Positions 1-8,644 are shown, numbered from the stretch's first letter. The stretch: 64,000 nt of DNA from an uncultured Prevotellaceae bacterium (GCA_900315075.1 OMXV01000011.1:44756-108755); one strand, 5' to 3'. The notes: generated by a model from the letters alone, not told the origin. Numbers and translations: made by a program.

Positions 1-55
1 GCTGCCATTCTGGTATGGCGGTCAGCCCGCTGTTAGTATTCCAAAATGTCTTCAT
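1..55 (-). CDS. Start of a CorA-like magnesium/cobalt transporter (partial)
   Basis: Only the first 18 codons are inside the window; they read MKTFWNTNSGLTAIPEWQ and run off the left edge. The start is supported by an AAGGAG ribosome-binding site about ten bases upstream (around 66-71, read on the minus strand), which is unusually clear for this phylum. The opening residues, especially the W at position 5 and the EW near position 16, resemble from memory the N-terminus of Bacteroidetes CorA-like divalent-cation transporters. That assignment is an inference from very little sequence. It is transcribed leftwards from a TAACTTTG promoter at 189-196, leaving a leader of about 125 bases. Any short conserved protein start could mimic this, so the family name is tentative. 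Confidence 0.4.
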   Translation of the reverse strand, partial: MKTFWNTNSGLTAIPEWQ

Positions 56-86
56 AATGCTAATCTCCTTGTGTAAGGTCGGGGGA

Positions 87-119
87 TTAGCATTTTGATA
101 TGCTATCCTCCGCTCTTAC
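87..119 (-). promoter_or_regulatory. Hairpin in the 5' leader of the CorA-like gene
   Basis: Read on the minus strand, GGATAGCAT pairs imperfectly with ATGCTAATCC across a short AT-rich loop. The structure lies between the promoter at 189-196 and the ribosome-binding site. A structured leader of about 125 bases before a possible Mg2+ transporter could be regulatory, but I do not recognise a known magnesium riboswitch here. Confidence 0.3.
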
Positions 120-188
120 ATTAAATAATAATCTAATGTTTCCGCCGGATAGTCGTCCATAATTGTTGTTAAAATTGGTTTACGGGTG

Positions 189-196
189 CAAAGTTA
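189..196 (-). promoter_or_regulatory. -7 box TAACTTTG of the leftward gene
   Basis: On the minus strand this reads TAACTTTG, matching the Bacteroidetes sigma-ABfr -7 consensus TAnnTTTG. The expected -33 position (216-219) reads TTCA, a weak match. The box is the proximal end of the duplicated repeat at 191-478, and its TAACTT is copied as one arm of the palindrome at 314-332. Confidence 0.6.
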
Positions 197-478
197 CGAA
201 AAAATTTCGATTAAGTGAATGAAAAGAAAATCTTTTCTTTTCTGAACGTGAGAAATTTATCCAAAACGAGTGTAGAACAAAATAAACTCGTTTATTTTTT
301 ATGCCGAGATGGAGTAACTTATCTAAAGTTACGAAAAAATTTCGATTAAGTGAATGAAAAGAAAATCTTTTCTTTTCTGAACGTGAGAAATTTATCCAAA
401 ACGAGTGTAGAACACGATTTTGTCCTTAATCGGACAAAATCTTCAGAACTCGTTTATTTTTTATGCCGAGATGGAGTT
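191..478 (-). repeat. Two tandem 135-bp promoter-repeat units
   Basis: Copy 1 runs 191-325 and copy 2 begins at 326. The first roughly 88 bases of the copies are identical. The junction holds the palindrome GTAACTT-ATCTA-AAGTTAC (314-332), whose arm equals the local -7 box. Copy 2 carries an extra perfect hairpin, GATTTTGTCC / GGACAAAATC at 416-425 and 432-441, absent from copy 1. Each unit also contains the phrase CTCGGCATAAAAAATAAACGAG-like A-rich segment (minus strand) seen in related form at 8640-8870 and 16597-16965. The array abuts the stop codon of the four-helix-bundle gene. Confidence 0.85.
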
Positions 479-1053
479 TAATTACTATGTATATTGAGAT
501 TGTCGCGCCGTGCACGTGACATGTTTTCGCTAATACCTCCGTGTTTAAGGAAGCGTTGTTCAAGCATAGCGATGTAATTCCTGATAAGCGCTACAGACTG
601 ATGAATAAGAGTAAGCGACATATTGGCAAGTTCTTCATCATTCATTTTCGAAATCAATAAAGTGTAGTCTTCTGGTTTCCTGATATTACGACAAAATAGA
701 CTTAAAGCAGGTGTGCGTGGATGATTCTTTCCCCAAAAAGCCAAATTCCTTGTGCGAAGATAATCTTCATAATCGCCCTGTAGTTCGCGCAGACTTCCTT
801 TAGCACAGTTTGTCAGGGATAGTTCCATTTTGCTTGATGTCAATCCATCGGCAGCACCCTCTATGATGTTTTGTTTAGCCGACCGTGCAGCTTGAAGCAT
901 CTGGTCGCGAGTACGGTCTTTGACGTCTAAGTAGTGATTGATGAAGTAATAGGTGATATCTACTAATGCGACTGTCTTGGGATAGAAAAGGAGTTTCTCT
1001 GGAGTGGATTCTCGCGGGAGAAAACCTTTTGGCGTGTTAGGGGTGGAACTCAT
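478..1053 (-). CDS. Four-helix-bundle protein (S23/IVP-like family)
   Basis: A 191-residue, mostly helical cytoplasmic protein. The segment MLQAARSAKQNIIEGAADG (about residues 53-71) followed by a second conserved helix around KGSLRELQGDYEDYLR is typical of the small four-helix-bundle proteins related to the 23S rRNA intervening-sequence protein. Family members are usually about 120 residues; this one has a 25-residue N-terminal lead and a C-terminal tail, as in the Bacteroidales branch. No enzymatic function is known for the family, and there is no rRNA operon nearby, so the rRNA link does not apply here. The gene ends directly at the promoter-repeat array and starts next to a minisatellite. 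The family call is fairly safe, the role is unknown. Confidence 0.75.
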   Translation of the reverse strand: MSSTPNTPKGFLPRESTPEKLLFYPKTVALVDITYYFINHYLDVKDRTRDQMLQAARSAKQNIIEGAADGLTSSKMELSLTNCAKGSLRELQGDYEDYLRTRNLAFWGKNHPRTPALSLFCRNIRKPEDYTLLISKMNDEELANMSLTLIHQSVALIRNYIAMLEQRFLKHGGISENMSRARRDNLNIHSN

Positions 1054-1066
1054 TGTGGTAAGGATT

Positions 1067-1280
1067 TTATTGGGATGATTTGGGATGGATTGGGATGGGG
1101 TGGGAACTGTTGGGATGGATTGAGATGATGTGGGGATGATGTGGGATGGGATAAATTGGGATGATGTGGGATGGATTGGGAATTGTGGAGTTATCCCATT
1201 TTATCCCACTAAATCCCACCAAATCCCAATTTATCCCACCAAATCCCAATTTATCACACCAAATTCCCAATTTGTCCCAC
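1067..1280. repeat. GGGAT/ATCCC minisatellite with inverted halves
   Basis: From 1067 to about 1190 the plus strand is made of degenerate TGGGATGGAT/TGGGATGATG words. From about 1195 to 1280 the strand polarity flips to ATCCCA words (ATCCCACCAAATCCCAATTT-like). The two halves are therefore roughly complementary and could fold into a long imperfect hairpin centred near 1190. Open frames on both strands here are low-complexity artefacts. The tract separates the four-helix-bundle gene from pepD and I see no gene in it. Confidence 0.8.
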
Positions 1281-1290
1281 TAAGTGCTCA

Positions 1291-2748
1291 TTATTTCACG
1301 GGAATGTCTTCCAGCGTCTTTTGCAGCAGTTGCCAGAATGGCTCGATGGTGGCAATGAGGCAGCGCTCCGTGGTGGTATGGGGCGACTTCATCGATGGAC
1401 CGAGTGACACCACGTCGAGATGTGGGTATTTGCCAAGGATGACAGAACATTCCAGTCCAGCATGGTCAACCTGGATGATACCCTCTGCGTTAAAGAGCTC
1501 TTTAAACTCTTTCAGAAGCAGGTGCAGTATTTCACTGTCGGGGTTGGGATCCCATCCACCATAGCTTCCTGCAGTCTCTACTTTCATGCCGGCCATATTG
1601 AAACAACTCTCCAATGTGCGTACGATGTAGTCTTTCATGTCTTCGCGGCTGGAGCGTGCTAAGATTTTCAGAGTAGCTTTGCCAGCCTCAATGTCGATGA
1701 TGGCCAGGTTTGAACTGGTTTCCACCACGTCGGGGTAGGAGGGTATCATACGCACTACACCATCGTGGCAAGCATAGATGGCATTGATGAGATTGTCTTG
1801 TATTTCTACAGGTACCTCCATCTTGGGTGTTTCCACTTCCTCGCAGAAGAACTCTATGCCACTCTCAATGTTCTTGTACTCGTCGGCGAAGTCTTCTTTC
1901 CAGTCTTCTACAAGTTCCTTCAGTGCCTCAACGTTTTCTTTGGGCAGTGTGAGCACCACCTCGGCCTTGAATGGAATGGCATTGCGCATGTTGCCACCAT
2001 GCCAACTGGCCAGTCTTGCCTCACATTCTTCTATGGCTTCCCTGACAAAGCGCACCATCAGTTTGTTGGCATTGCCGCGGCCTTCGTGAATCTCAAGTCC
2101 AGAGTGCCCACCGCGCAGACCTTTCAATGTAACGCGCACAGCGATGTCATCTGCATCAGTTTCAACTTCCTTGTAGTCAAGGGTGGCAGTAACATCAATA
2201 CCGCCGGCACTACCGATGACGAATTTTCCCCATGTCTCAGAGTCGAGATTGAGCAGGATATCGCCGTTGAGCTCACCTTGTGGCAGGTCATTGGCACCAA
2301 ACATGCCTGTTTCCTCATCGGCGGTAATGAGCGCTTCCACAGGACCATGCTTAAGCTCTTTGCTTTCCATTACGGCCATAATGGCAGCCACACCCATGCC
2401 GTTGTCGGCACCGAGGGTTGTACCGCGTGCCTTTACCCATTCACCGTCGATGTAGGTTTCTATGGCGTCTGTGAGGAAGTTGTGATTGCTCTCTGGGGTC
2501 TTCTGTGGCACCATATCCATGTGTGCCTGAAGAATGACACCCTTGCGGTTTTCCATTCCCTTGGTGGCGGGCTTGCGCATCACAATATTTCCAGCTGGGT
2601 CTTTGAATGCCTCTACACCTGCATTATTTGCAAAGTCGAGCAGGAACTGCTGGATTTTCTCAAGGTGTCCGGAGGGACGGGGTACTTGTGTCAGTGCATC
2701 GAAGTTTTTCCAGATGCATGAGGGGTTAAGATTTTTGATTTCGTTCAT
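1291..2748 (-). CDS. pepD: Aminoacyl-histidine dipeptidase (peptidase M20, PepD)
   Basis: A 485-residue cytoplasmic metallopeptidase of the M20 clan that cleaves Xaa-His and other dipeptides (carnosinase-like). The metal-ligand motifs appear in order: QAHMDMVPQK (His and Asp near residues 80-82), GTTLGADNGMGV (bridging Asp near 119), DEETGMFG (catalytic Glu and ligand Glu near 149), NLDSE (ligand Asp) and PHTTTERC near the C-terminus (last ligand His). The length matches PepD from enterics and Bacteroides (about 485). The insert between metal residues corresponds to the dimerisation domain. It is a single gene, followed by the minisatellite. No signal peptide is visible. Confidence 0.95.
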   Translation of the reverse strand: MNEIKNLNPSCIWKNFDALTQVPRPSGHLEKIQQFLLDFANNAGVEAFKDPAGNIVMRKPATKGMENRKGVILQAHMDMVPQKTPESNHNFLTDAIETYIDGEWVKARGTTLGADNGMGVAAIMAVMESKELKHGPVEALITADEETGMFGANDLPQGELNGDILLNLDSETWGKFVIGSAGGIDVTATLDYKEVETDADDIAVRVTLKGLRGGHSGLEIHEGRGNANKLMVRFVREAIEECEARLASWHGGNMRNAIPFKAEVVLTLPKENVEALKELVEDWKEDFADEYKNIESGIEFFCEEVETPKMEVPVEIQDNLINAIYACHDGVVRMIPSYPDVVETSSNLAIIDIEAGKATLKILARSSREDMKDYIVRTLESCFNMAGMKVETAGSYGGWDPNPDSEILHLLLKEFKELFNAEGIIQVDHAGLECSVILGKYPHLDVVSLGPSMKSPHTTTERCLIATIEPFWQLLQKTLEDIPVK

Positions 2749-2841
2749 AATTGTATTTTTAAGGTTGAAAAATAAAGTGCTTGAAAAATGGTAGGGTTAT
2801 GTATGTGATAGATTTAATCTACGGTGTCGGCTCAATGGGGG

Positions 2842-3846
2842 TTACTGTGCCATCGTGGCAGTTTTTCTTTTAGTCATTGATAGGGCTGCCCATCCATATA
2901 CACCCAACAATGCTACGAGCATGGTCTGTACAGTGTGGACGATGAGTACGAAACACAATGCTGCTTCACTTTGGACACCATAGAGGATGAGGATGGTCTT
3001 TACGGAGAAATGCCAAGGGCCAGCGCCGTTGGGGGTAGGGACTATCACGGCGATGCTCCCCACTACAAACGATACTAAAGCACAACCAATCGACAGGTTA
3101 GTTGTGGCATCGAAGCAGAAAAAAGTAAGATAGTAATGTAAGAAATAACTACCCCAGATGCCAATAGTGAAAAATATGTAGAGTGGGATGCTTTTCACAT
3201 TCTTAAGTGATGCAACCCCTTGCCATAAATTGTTCAGGGTGGTTTTCACCTTATTATATATTTGCAGCTTCCTGATGAGCACCCAGACCAGAATAAGCAC
3301 AGCCAAGAGGCATATAAAAGTGACAATATATCCTGTACTGGTGAATTGTCCAAAGAATGAACCGAAACTTGTGCCTGTTGTGGTGAAGAAATCGTTCATC
3401 ACCGAGAGTTGCAATAACAGTGCCACTCCAATCATAAGCAGCATCACAAAGGTGTCAACGGCGCGCTCAGTCACTACGGTGCCTAACGCTTTGGTGAAAT
3501 TCACGTCATCATAGCGTTTCACCACAGAGCAACGGGCAAATTCTCCCACGCGGGGAATAATCAGACTTGTGGCATACGATAGGAATATAGCATAGATGGA
3601 AGTAGATGTGCGTGTGTGTTCTCCAATAGGCTCAAGAGTTTGTTTCCATCGCAAGCCGCGAAGTACCTGAGCACTGATACCGAAAGGGAAAGACAGTAGC
3701 ATCCACCACCAGTTGATCTCATGTGTCATCACCTCCCAGGTATGTCCCCAGTCGTTGTTGCGGTACATCCAATAGAGAATTACTCCTCCCAATAGCAGTG
3801 GGAGGACAATCTTAAGGAAACGACGTATGATTCTTGCTAATTCCAT
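2842..3846 (-). CDS. Flippase-like membrane protein (LPG synthase TM / UPF0104 family)
   Basis: A 334-residue integral membrane protein with about eight hydrophobic segments. The core motif around residues 88-106 (SLIIPRVGEFARCSVVKRY) is the PxRxGE-type signature of the MprF N-terminal/AglD family of putative lipid flippases. A second feature is the small, glycine- and proline-rich loop PTPNGAGPWHFS near residue 272. These proteins lack the synthase half of MprF and are thought to move polyprenyl- or phospholipid-linked cargo across the membrane; the cargo here cannot be read from sequence. It is preceded by an excellent promoter (3860-3890, minus strand) and stands alone between pepD and infC. 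Confidence 0.8.
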   Translation of the reverse strand: MELARIIRRFLKIVLPLLLGGVILYWMYRNNDWGHTWEVMTHEINWWWMLLSFPFGISAQVLRGLRWKQTLEPIGEHTRTSTSIYAIFLSYATSLIIPRVGEFARCSVVKRYDDVNFTKALGTVVTERAVDTFVMLLMIGVALLLQLSVMNDFFTTTGTSFGSFFGQFTSTGYIVTFICLLAVLILVWVLIRKLQIYNKVKTTLNNLWQGVASLKNVKSIPLYIFFTIGIWGSYFLHYYLTFFCFDATTNLSIGCALVSFVVGSIAVIVPTPNGAGPWHFSVKTILILYGVQSEAALCFVLIVHTVQTMLVALLGVYGWAALSMTKRKTATMAQ

Positions 3847-3859
3847 CTTTCTTCAGTTG

Positions 3860-3890
3860 CAAAATTACAATTTATTATCGTAACAACAAA
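3860..3890 (-). promoter_or_regulatory. Bacteroidetes promoter for the flippase-like gene
   Basis: On the minus strand: -33 TTTG (3887-3890), 19-base spacer, -7 TAATTTTG (3860-3867). The start codon follows about 14 bases after the -7 box. Confidence 0.75.
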
Positions 3891-4037
3891 GAGGTTAACA
3901 CCATTTTTCCATTTTTTTAAACACAGAGGTATGAAGATATAGGGATAATCGGAAAGGAATATCCTTTGTGCCTCGGTGTCTCCATGCTGATTTAGTAAAA
4001 AAGTCTATTTATTGTGATTTATTTTTTCAAAAAAAAT

Positions 4038-4068
4038 TTTGCTAATATCCTAATTTATTGTAACTTTG
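4038..4068 (+). promoter_or_regulatory. Promoter of infC-rpmI-rplT
   Basis: TTTG at 4038-4041, a 19-base spacer and TAACTTTG at 4061-4068 match the Bacteroidetes consensus exactly. It lies 24 bases before the infC start, so the leader is short and leaves little room for the long L20-binding leader known in Bacillus. Confidence 0.85.
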
Positions 4069-4092
4069 CAGCCGCTTATCAAAAATAGTTGA

Positions 4093-4812
4093 ATGAAGAA
4101 TGACAAATTAAACAATAAGTACCGCGTGAATGAGCAAATTCGCGTGAGGGAAGTGAGGGTCGTCGGTGAAGGCGGTAACACCGTTATGCCGACCAGGCAA
4201 GCTCTTGAAATGGCAAGACAACAGGGTGTTGACCTTGTGGAAATCTCGCCCAATGCACAGCCACCCGTTTGTCGCTTCATCGACTATTCCAAGTTCCTCT
4301 ACCAGCAGAAAAAACGTGCTAAGGAAATGAAGGCCAAACAGGTGAAGGTAGAGGTGAAGGAAATTCGTTTTGGACCACAGACTGGTGAAAACGACTACAA
4401 CTTCAAACTGAAGCATGCCAAGGAATTTCTCACCGAGGGTAACAAAGTGCGTGCATACGTGTTCTTCCGTGGGCGTTCCATCCTATTCAAAGAGCAGGGT
4501 GAGGTGTTGCTGTTGCGTTTTGCCAATGACTTAGAGGATTATGGCAAGGTAGAGCAGCTGCCACAGCTCGAAGGCAAGAAAATGGCTATAATAATGGCTC
4601 CGAAAAAGGCTGGCGTGGCAAAGAAGAGCCAGCAAAAGATGGACCGTGAGCGCCGTGAGGCAGAAGCCAAGGAGGCTGCTAAGCAGGCCAAAGCAGATAC
4701 AGAGCAGAATGTAGATACAGAGGATGTAGAGACACCTGCTAATGGTGGTTTGTTTGCCAATGCTAAGATTAGCGAGGAGGCCTTGCGTAAACTTCAGGAA
4801 ACGAAAGATTAG
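4093..4812 (+). CDS. infC: Translation initiation factor IF-3
   Basis: A 239-residue ribosome-binding factor that keeps the 30S subunit free and checks initiator tRNA. The N-domain starts with [17 protein letters not shown] and contains [20 protein letters not shown]; the linker helix is lysine rich; the C-domain contains [15 protein letters not shown] and [12 protein letters not shown]. The C-terminus has an extra acidic/Ala-Lys-rich tail of about 60 residues (around 178-239) compared with the 180-residue E. coli protein, as is usual in Bacteroidetes. The start is ATG, not the autoregulatory AUU of E. coli. It heads the conserved infC-rpmI-rplT operon, 77 bases before rpmI. Confidence 0.97.
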   Translation: MKNDKLNNKYRVNEQIRVREVRVVGEGGNTVMPTRQALEMARQQGVDLVEISPNAQPPVCRFIDYSKFLYQQKKRAKEMKAKQVKVEVKEIRFGPQTGENDYNFKLKHAKEFLTEGNKVRAYVFFRGRSILFKEQGEVLLLRFANDLEDYGKVEQLPQLEGKKMAIIMAPKKAGVAKKSQQKMDRERREAEAKEAAKQAKADTEQNVDTEDVETPANGGLFANAKISEEALRKLQETKD

Positions 4813-4889
4813 ACATGATGACAGGTGCGTAACGCCCGGTATATGCGTTGCCACCGAATAATAAATAACAATTCAAATTAATTAAAAAA

Positions 4890-5087
4890 ATGCCAAAAGT
4901 AAAGACAAACTCCGGTGCGAAGAAGAGATTCCGCTTCACCGGTACTGGTAAGATTAAGAGACATCACGCTTACCACAGCCACATTCTGACGAAAAAGACA
5001 AAGAAGCAAAAACGTAATCTGGTACATCAGACTATCGTTGATCCCTCCAATCTGAAGCAGGTCCGCGATTTGCTCTGTCTCCGTTAA
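4890..5087 (+). CDS. rpmI: 50S ribosomal protein L35
   Basis: 65 residues, very basic, beginning [20 protein letters not shown] and continuing with a run of Lys/Arg/His. The PKxKTxxxAKKRF start is the L35 signature. It is the middle gene of infC-rpmI-rplT, 33 bases before rplT. The protein is a late-assembly component of the large subunit. Confidence 0.97.
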   Translation: MPKVKTNSGAKKRFRFTGTGKIKRHHAYHSHILTKKTKKQKRNLVHQTIVDPSNLKQVRDLLCLR

Positions 5088-5120
5088 ATTTATGTCAAAC
5101 AATTTTAAAGGAAGAAAATT

Positions 5121-5465
5121 ATGCCAAGATCAGTAAATCACGTTGCTTCGAGAGCAAAGAGAAAGAGAATACTTAAATTGACACGTGGCTATTTCGGAGC
5201 CCGTAAGAACGTTTGGACCGTTGCCAAGAATACTTGGGAGAAAGGTCTCACCTATGCCTATCGCGATCGCCGTAACAAGAAGCGCACTTTCCGCGCACTG
5301 TGGATTCAGCGTATCAACGCTGCTGCCCGTTTAGAGGGTATGAGCTACTCACAGCTTATGGGTGCTCTGCACAAGGCCGACATCGAGATCAACCGTAAGG
5401 TGCTCGCTGACCTCGCCATCCACAATCCTGAGGCTTTCAAGGCTATCGTTGATAAGGTGAAGTAA
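5121..5465 (+). CDS. rplT: 50S ribosomal protein L20
   Basis: 114 residues, starting [20 protein letters not shown] with the conserved [15 protein letters not shown]-type helix, then [20 protein letters not shown] and a C-terminal globular domain ending AIVDKVK. L20 binds 23S rRNA domain II early in assembly and in some bacteria represses this same operon. Last gene of the operon, followed by a strong terminator. Confidence 0.97.
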   Translation: MPRSVNHVASRAKRKRILKLTRGYFGARKNVWTVAKNTWEKGLTYAYRDRRNKKRTFRALWIQRINAAARLEGMSYSQLMGALHKADIEINRKVLADLAIHNPEAFKAIVDKVK

Positions 5466-5510
5466 ATCGTCTCGACTCAGTGAAGGTTAACGCCTTCAGT
5501 AAAATAGTTC

Positions 5511-5549
5511 GCGGGATATGTTTCCTTTGGAAGCATATCCCGCGTTTTT
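5511..5549 (+). terminator. Rho-independent terminator after rplT
   Basis: Perfect 10-bp stem GCGGGATATG (5511-5520) / CATATCCCGC (5534-5543), 13-base loop, then GTTTTT. A weaker hairpin TGAAGG/CCTTCA (5481-5498) lies just upstream. Confidence 0.9.
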
Positions 5550-5619
5550 GGTGAAACTGTCTCTATCGTGGGGGCAATACTCCATGTTTGCCCGCACGAT
5601 ATAATAGGAAACAAATAGC

Positions 5620-6297
5620 TTATAGTTTAAATTTCCAGCCTACAGTGAACATGAACACACCGTTCTTGCTGTCTTTCACACCCTCGTAGCTCTCTTTGTT
5701 GACTTTGGTGAGGCCAATATTGTATTGGGCGCCGAAAACCCAGTCAGAACTGGTTTCGTAAGAGATTCCAACGGGGATGGAGACATCAAAATCATTGCAA
5801 TCTTTTTCCACGTTGATAGAGGTGATATCAGTGACTTTGTAGTCATCTACTTTAGCCTTTGCCGTCATCTCCACATCGGCATTTAATAAATAGCCAAGTT
5901 GAACGCCTGTATTCAAGGCCAGTCCTTTGGCTACATAGAATTTGGCCAATACTGGTACAGCGAGGTAAGTCAACTTAAATTTGTTGTCTTCATATTTCAC
6001 GTTGTCTTCCACAAAGTTTTCCCAGGCACTGCCTTGCCGCCAGAAATTGATGCCACTCTGGATTCCAAACCAATTTGTTGCTTGGTACTGAAAGTCCACG
6101 GCAAGCATGGATGCCGCTTTAAACTGGGTGTCAGCATTCGACTCGCTAAGTGGAATCTTCTCCATATTGGTCAGTTTAGAGGCACCAAAACCTAATTTCA
6201 CTTGCATAGACCATGTTCCTGGATCATACTGTGCACTTGCACTCAATGATGTCACCAACAAGGCGCACATCATCACAATTTTTTTCATTTTCTTCAT
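5620..6297 (-). CDS. Outer-membrane beta-barrel protein (PorT/OmpW-like)
   Basis: A 225-residue exported protein. A signal peptide (MKKMKKIVMMCALLVTSLSASA) is followed by alternating hydrophobic/polar strands and a C-terminal strand ending FMFTVGWKFKL, whose last residues fit an outer-membrane insertion signal. The pattern (LGFGASKLTN, VDFQYQATNWFGIQSGINF, GVQLGYLLNADVEM, PVGISYETSSDWVFGAQYNIGL) matches the small Bacteroidetes outer-membrane beta-barrel family. No substrate or partner can be inferred. It is monocistronic, convergent with rplT, and its upstream side carries simple repeats. Confidence 0.75.
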   Translation of the reverse strand: MKKMKKIVMMCALLVTSLSASAQYDPGTWSMQVKLGFGASKLTNMEKIPLSESNADTQFKAASMLAVDFQYQATNWFGIQSGINFWRQGSAWENFVEDNVKYEDNKFKLTYLAVPVLAKFYVAKGLALNTGVQLGYLLNADVEMTAKAKVDDYKVTDITSINVEKDCNDFDVSIPVGISYETSSDWVFGAQYNIGLTKVNKESYEGVKDSKNGVFMFTVGWKFKL

Positions 6298-6351
6298 TGT
6301 TGTTGAATTTATAGATTTTATAAAGTGTAATATGTAGAATGAGGAGTATTA

Positions 6352-6490
6352 TAGTTAGGAGTTAGGAGTTAGAAGTTAGGAGTTAGAAGTTAGGAGTTAG
6401 AAGTTAGGAGTGTTTCGTTATATCGATATATCGACATATCGATATATAGAAAATCTTCCATTTTCCATCTTCCATCTTCAATCTTCCATT
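6352..6490. repeat. Simple-repeat cluster (GTTAGGA/GTTAGAA, ATATCGAT, TTCCATCTTCCAT)
   Basis: Three adjacent low-complexity tracts fill the gap: GTTAGGAGTTAGAA words (about 6352-6410), an ATATCGATATATCGAC palindromic tract (about 6420-6448) and TTCCATCTTCCA words (about 6456-6490). Related words recur in other gaps of this window. I see no gene here. Confidence 0.75.
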
Positions 6491-8623
6491 TTATTTAATT
6501 CCCTTCATTGTCAATGAGATGCGGTTGCGGCGGTAGTCGATTTCGCGCACTTTCACGGTGACGTGTTGGTGTAGTTTCACCACGTCGTTGGGGTCGCGCA
6601 CATAGCGGTCGGCAAGTTGTGAGATATGCACCAGTCCATCCTGATGTACCCCGATATCTACGAAAACGCCGAAGTTTGTGATATTTGTTACGATGCCAGG
6701 TAGAATCATGCCTTCCTCCAGGTCGTCAACACAGGTGACGTTGGGGTCGAACTCGAATTCCTCTATCTGCTCACGTGGGTCACGGCCGGGTTTCTCCAAC
6801 TCTTTCATAATGTCGGTCAGTGTGGGCATTCCCACGGTGTCGGACACATAGCGGCGGAGGTCGATAGACTCACGACGACTTTTGTCGGCGATGAGTTCTT
6901 CCACCGTGCATCCATTATCTTTGGCCATTTGTGCTACAATAGGGTAGCTTTCTGGGTGTACAGCACTGTTGTCGAGTGGGTTTTTTGCACCGGGAATGCG
7001 AAGGAAACCAGCACATTGCTCGTATGCAGTGGGTCCTAAGCGTGGTACCTTTTTTAGCTGTGTACGGCTGGTAAAGGCACCGTTTTCACGGCGGTAGTCC
7101 ACAATGTTGCGTGCCAAGGTGGGTCCCAATCCACTCACATAGGTAAGCAGGTGCTGACTGGCAGTATTGAGATTCACACCTACAGAGTTAACACAACTCT
7201 CCACTGTGAGGTCGAGACTTTTCTTTAGTTTTGTCTGATCCACGTCGTGTTGGTATTGTCCTACGCCGATGCTCTTAGGGTCGATTTTTACCAATTCTGC
7301 AAGTGGGTCCATCAAGCGGCGCCCGATGCTAACAGCCCCTCGCACGGTGACATCTTTATCTGGAAATTCCTCACGGGCTGTCTTCGATGCAGAATAGACC
7401 GAAGCTCCATCCTCACTAACCACGAAAGTCTGTACGGGATGCTTGAAGGATAGTCCTTTGACAAACTCGGATGTCTCACGGCTGGCAGTGCCGTTACCAA
7501 TGGCGATAGCCTCGATACCATATTCCTCCACCATCTGCTCCACATGTACGGTGGCTTGCATACGGTGCGACACAGGGGGATGGGGGAAGATGGCTTCATG
7601 ATGTAGCAAGTTGCCTTGAGCATCAAGACACACCACCTTGCAGCCTGTGCGGAAACCTGGGTCGATGCCCATTACACGTTTTTGTCCTAAAGGTGCAGCA
7701 AGTAACAACTGCCGTAGGTTCTCTGTGAATACGCTGATAGCCTCATCGTCGGCTTGTTCTTTGCTCAATGCGGCAAATTCTGTCTCGATGGATGGTTTGA
7801 GCAGTCGTTTGTAACCGTCTTCTACAGCCTCCTCCACCAGCATGGTGCATGGACCGTTGCCACGAGCCCAGTTGCGTTGCAGACAACTTATGCAATCCTC
7901 GTCGTCGGCAGAGATGCTCACGCGCAGGATTCCTTCACCTTCGCCACGTCGCATGGCCAACAGACGGTGTGAGGAACAACGGCGCAGCGGCTCGGAGAAG
8001 TCGAAGTAGTCGGTGTATTTGGCGGCTTCGTCGCTGTCGGCTTTGGCTTTTACCACTTTTGAAATGATAAATGCATCACGGCGGAAGGCTGAACGTATCT
8101 GATTGCGCGAGCGTTCGTCCTCGTTCACCATCTCGGCAATGATGTCCTGGGCTCCTTTGATGGCGGCCTCTGTGTCTTTCACTCCCTCTTTTACAAAGCG
8201 GGCGGCAGCACGTTCGGGGTGCATCTCGCGTTGCATCAGAAGAATTGTGGCTAACGGCTCTAAACCCAGCTCGCGTGCCACTTGTGCACGTGTGCGGCGT
8301 TTGGGCTTGAAAGGCAGGTAGATGTCCTCCAATTGTGTGGCTTCCCAGCAGTCGTTGATGCGTTGTTCTAGTTCAGGAGTGAGTTTCTCTTGCTCTTGGA
8401 TGGTTTTGAGGATTGTTTCCTTGCGCTTGGCTATTTCCTTTAGTTTCTCGTATGTCTCGCTAATTTGAGTAATCTGTACTTCGTCGAGATTTCCCGTACG
8501 TTCTTTGCGGTATCGGGCAATGAAGGGAATGGTGCAGCCTAAGTCGAGCAAGGCGATTGTATTATCCACTCCTGTCTCATTGAGGTTGAGACGTTTTGCT
8601 ATCAGTTGTGCGTAAATGCTCAT
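6491..8623 (-). CDS. tex: Tex-family RNA-binding protein
   Basis: A 710-residue Tex/Spt6-like protein. Visible parts: N-terminal Tex domain with FIARYRKERTGNLDE (around residue 36), a YqgF-like RNase H fold starting RVMGIDPGFRTGCKVVCLD (around 325), a helix-hairpin-helix region with LLTYVSGLGPTLARNIVDYR, and a C-terminal S1 domain (VTNITNFGVFVDIGVHQDG). Tex proteins bind nucleic acids and influence transcription; the precise role is unsettled. The start is taken at the ATG at 8623 (MSIYAQLIAKRL). The frame is open for 33 more codons upstream, but that part lies inside the promoter and the repeat array, beyond the likely transcription start. Confidence 0.95.
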   Translation of the reverse strand: MSIYAQLIAKRLNLNETGVDNTIALLDLGCTIPFIARYRKERTGNLDEVQITQISETYEKLKEIAKRKETILKTIQEQEKLTPELEQRINDCWEATQLEDIYLPFKPKRRTRAQVARELGLEPLATILLMQREMHPERAAARFVKEGVKDTEAAIKGAQDIIAEMVNEDERSRNQIRSAFRRDAFIISKVVKAKADSDEAAKYTDYFDFSEPLRRCSSHRLLAMRRGEGEGILRVSISADDEDCISCLQRNWARGNGPCTMLVEEAVEDGYKRLLKPSIETEFAALSKEQADDEAISVFTENLRQLLLAAPLGQKRVMGIDPGFRTGCKVVCLDAQGNLLHHEAIFPHPPVSHRMQATVHVEQMVEEYGIEAIAIGNGTASRETSEFVKGLSFKHPVQTFVVSEDGASVYSASKTAREEFPDKDVTVRGAVSIGRRLMDPLAELVKIDPKSIGVGQYQHDVDQTKLKKSLDLTVESCVNSVGVNLNTASQHLLTYVSGLGPTLARNIVDYRRENGAFTSRTQLKKVPRLGPTAYEQCAGFLRIPGAKNPLDNSAVHPESYPIVAQMAKDNGCTVEELIADKSRRESIDLRRYVSDTVGMPTLTDIMKELEKPGRDPREQIEEFEFDPNVTCVDDLEEGMILPGIVTNITNFGVFVDIGVHQDGLVHISQLADRYVRDPNDVVKLHQHVTVKVREIDYRRNRISLTMKGIK

Positions 8624-8644
8624 GTGTTTTGTCGTATTTTGTCG

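Noticed and set aside
1067-1280. Open frames on both strands through the GGGAT tract
   Set aside because: Both encode only low-complexity Ile-Pro-His or Gly-Ile-Trp words from the repeat, with no ribosome-binding site.
1765-2721. A 318-codon open frame opposite pepD
   Set aside because: PepD has complete catalytic motifs in the minus strand; the plus-strand frame has no recognisable domain and is a shadow.
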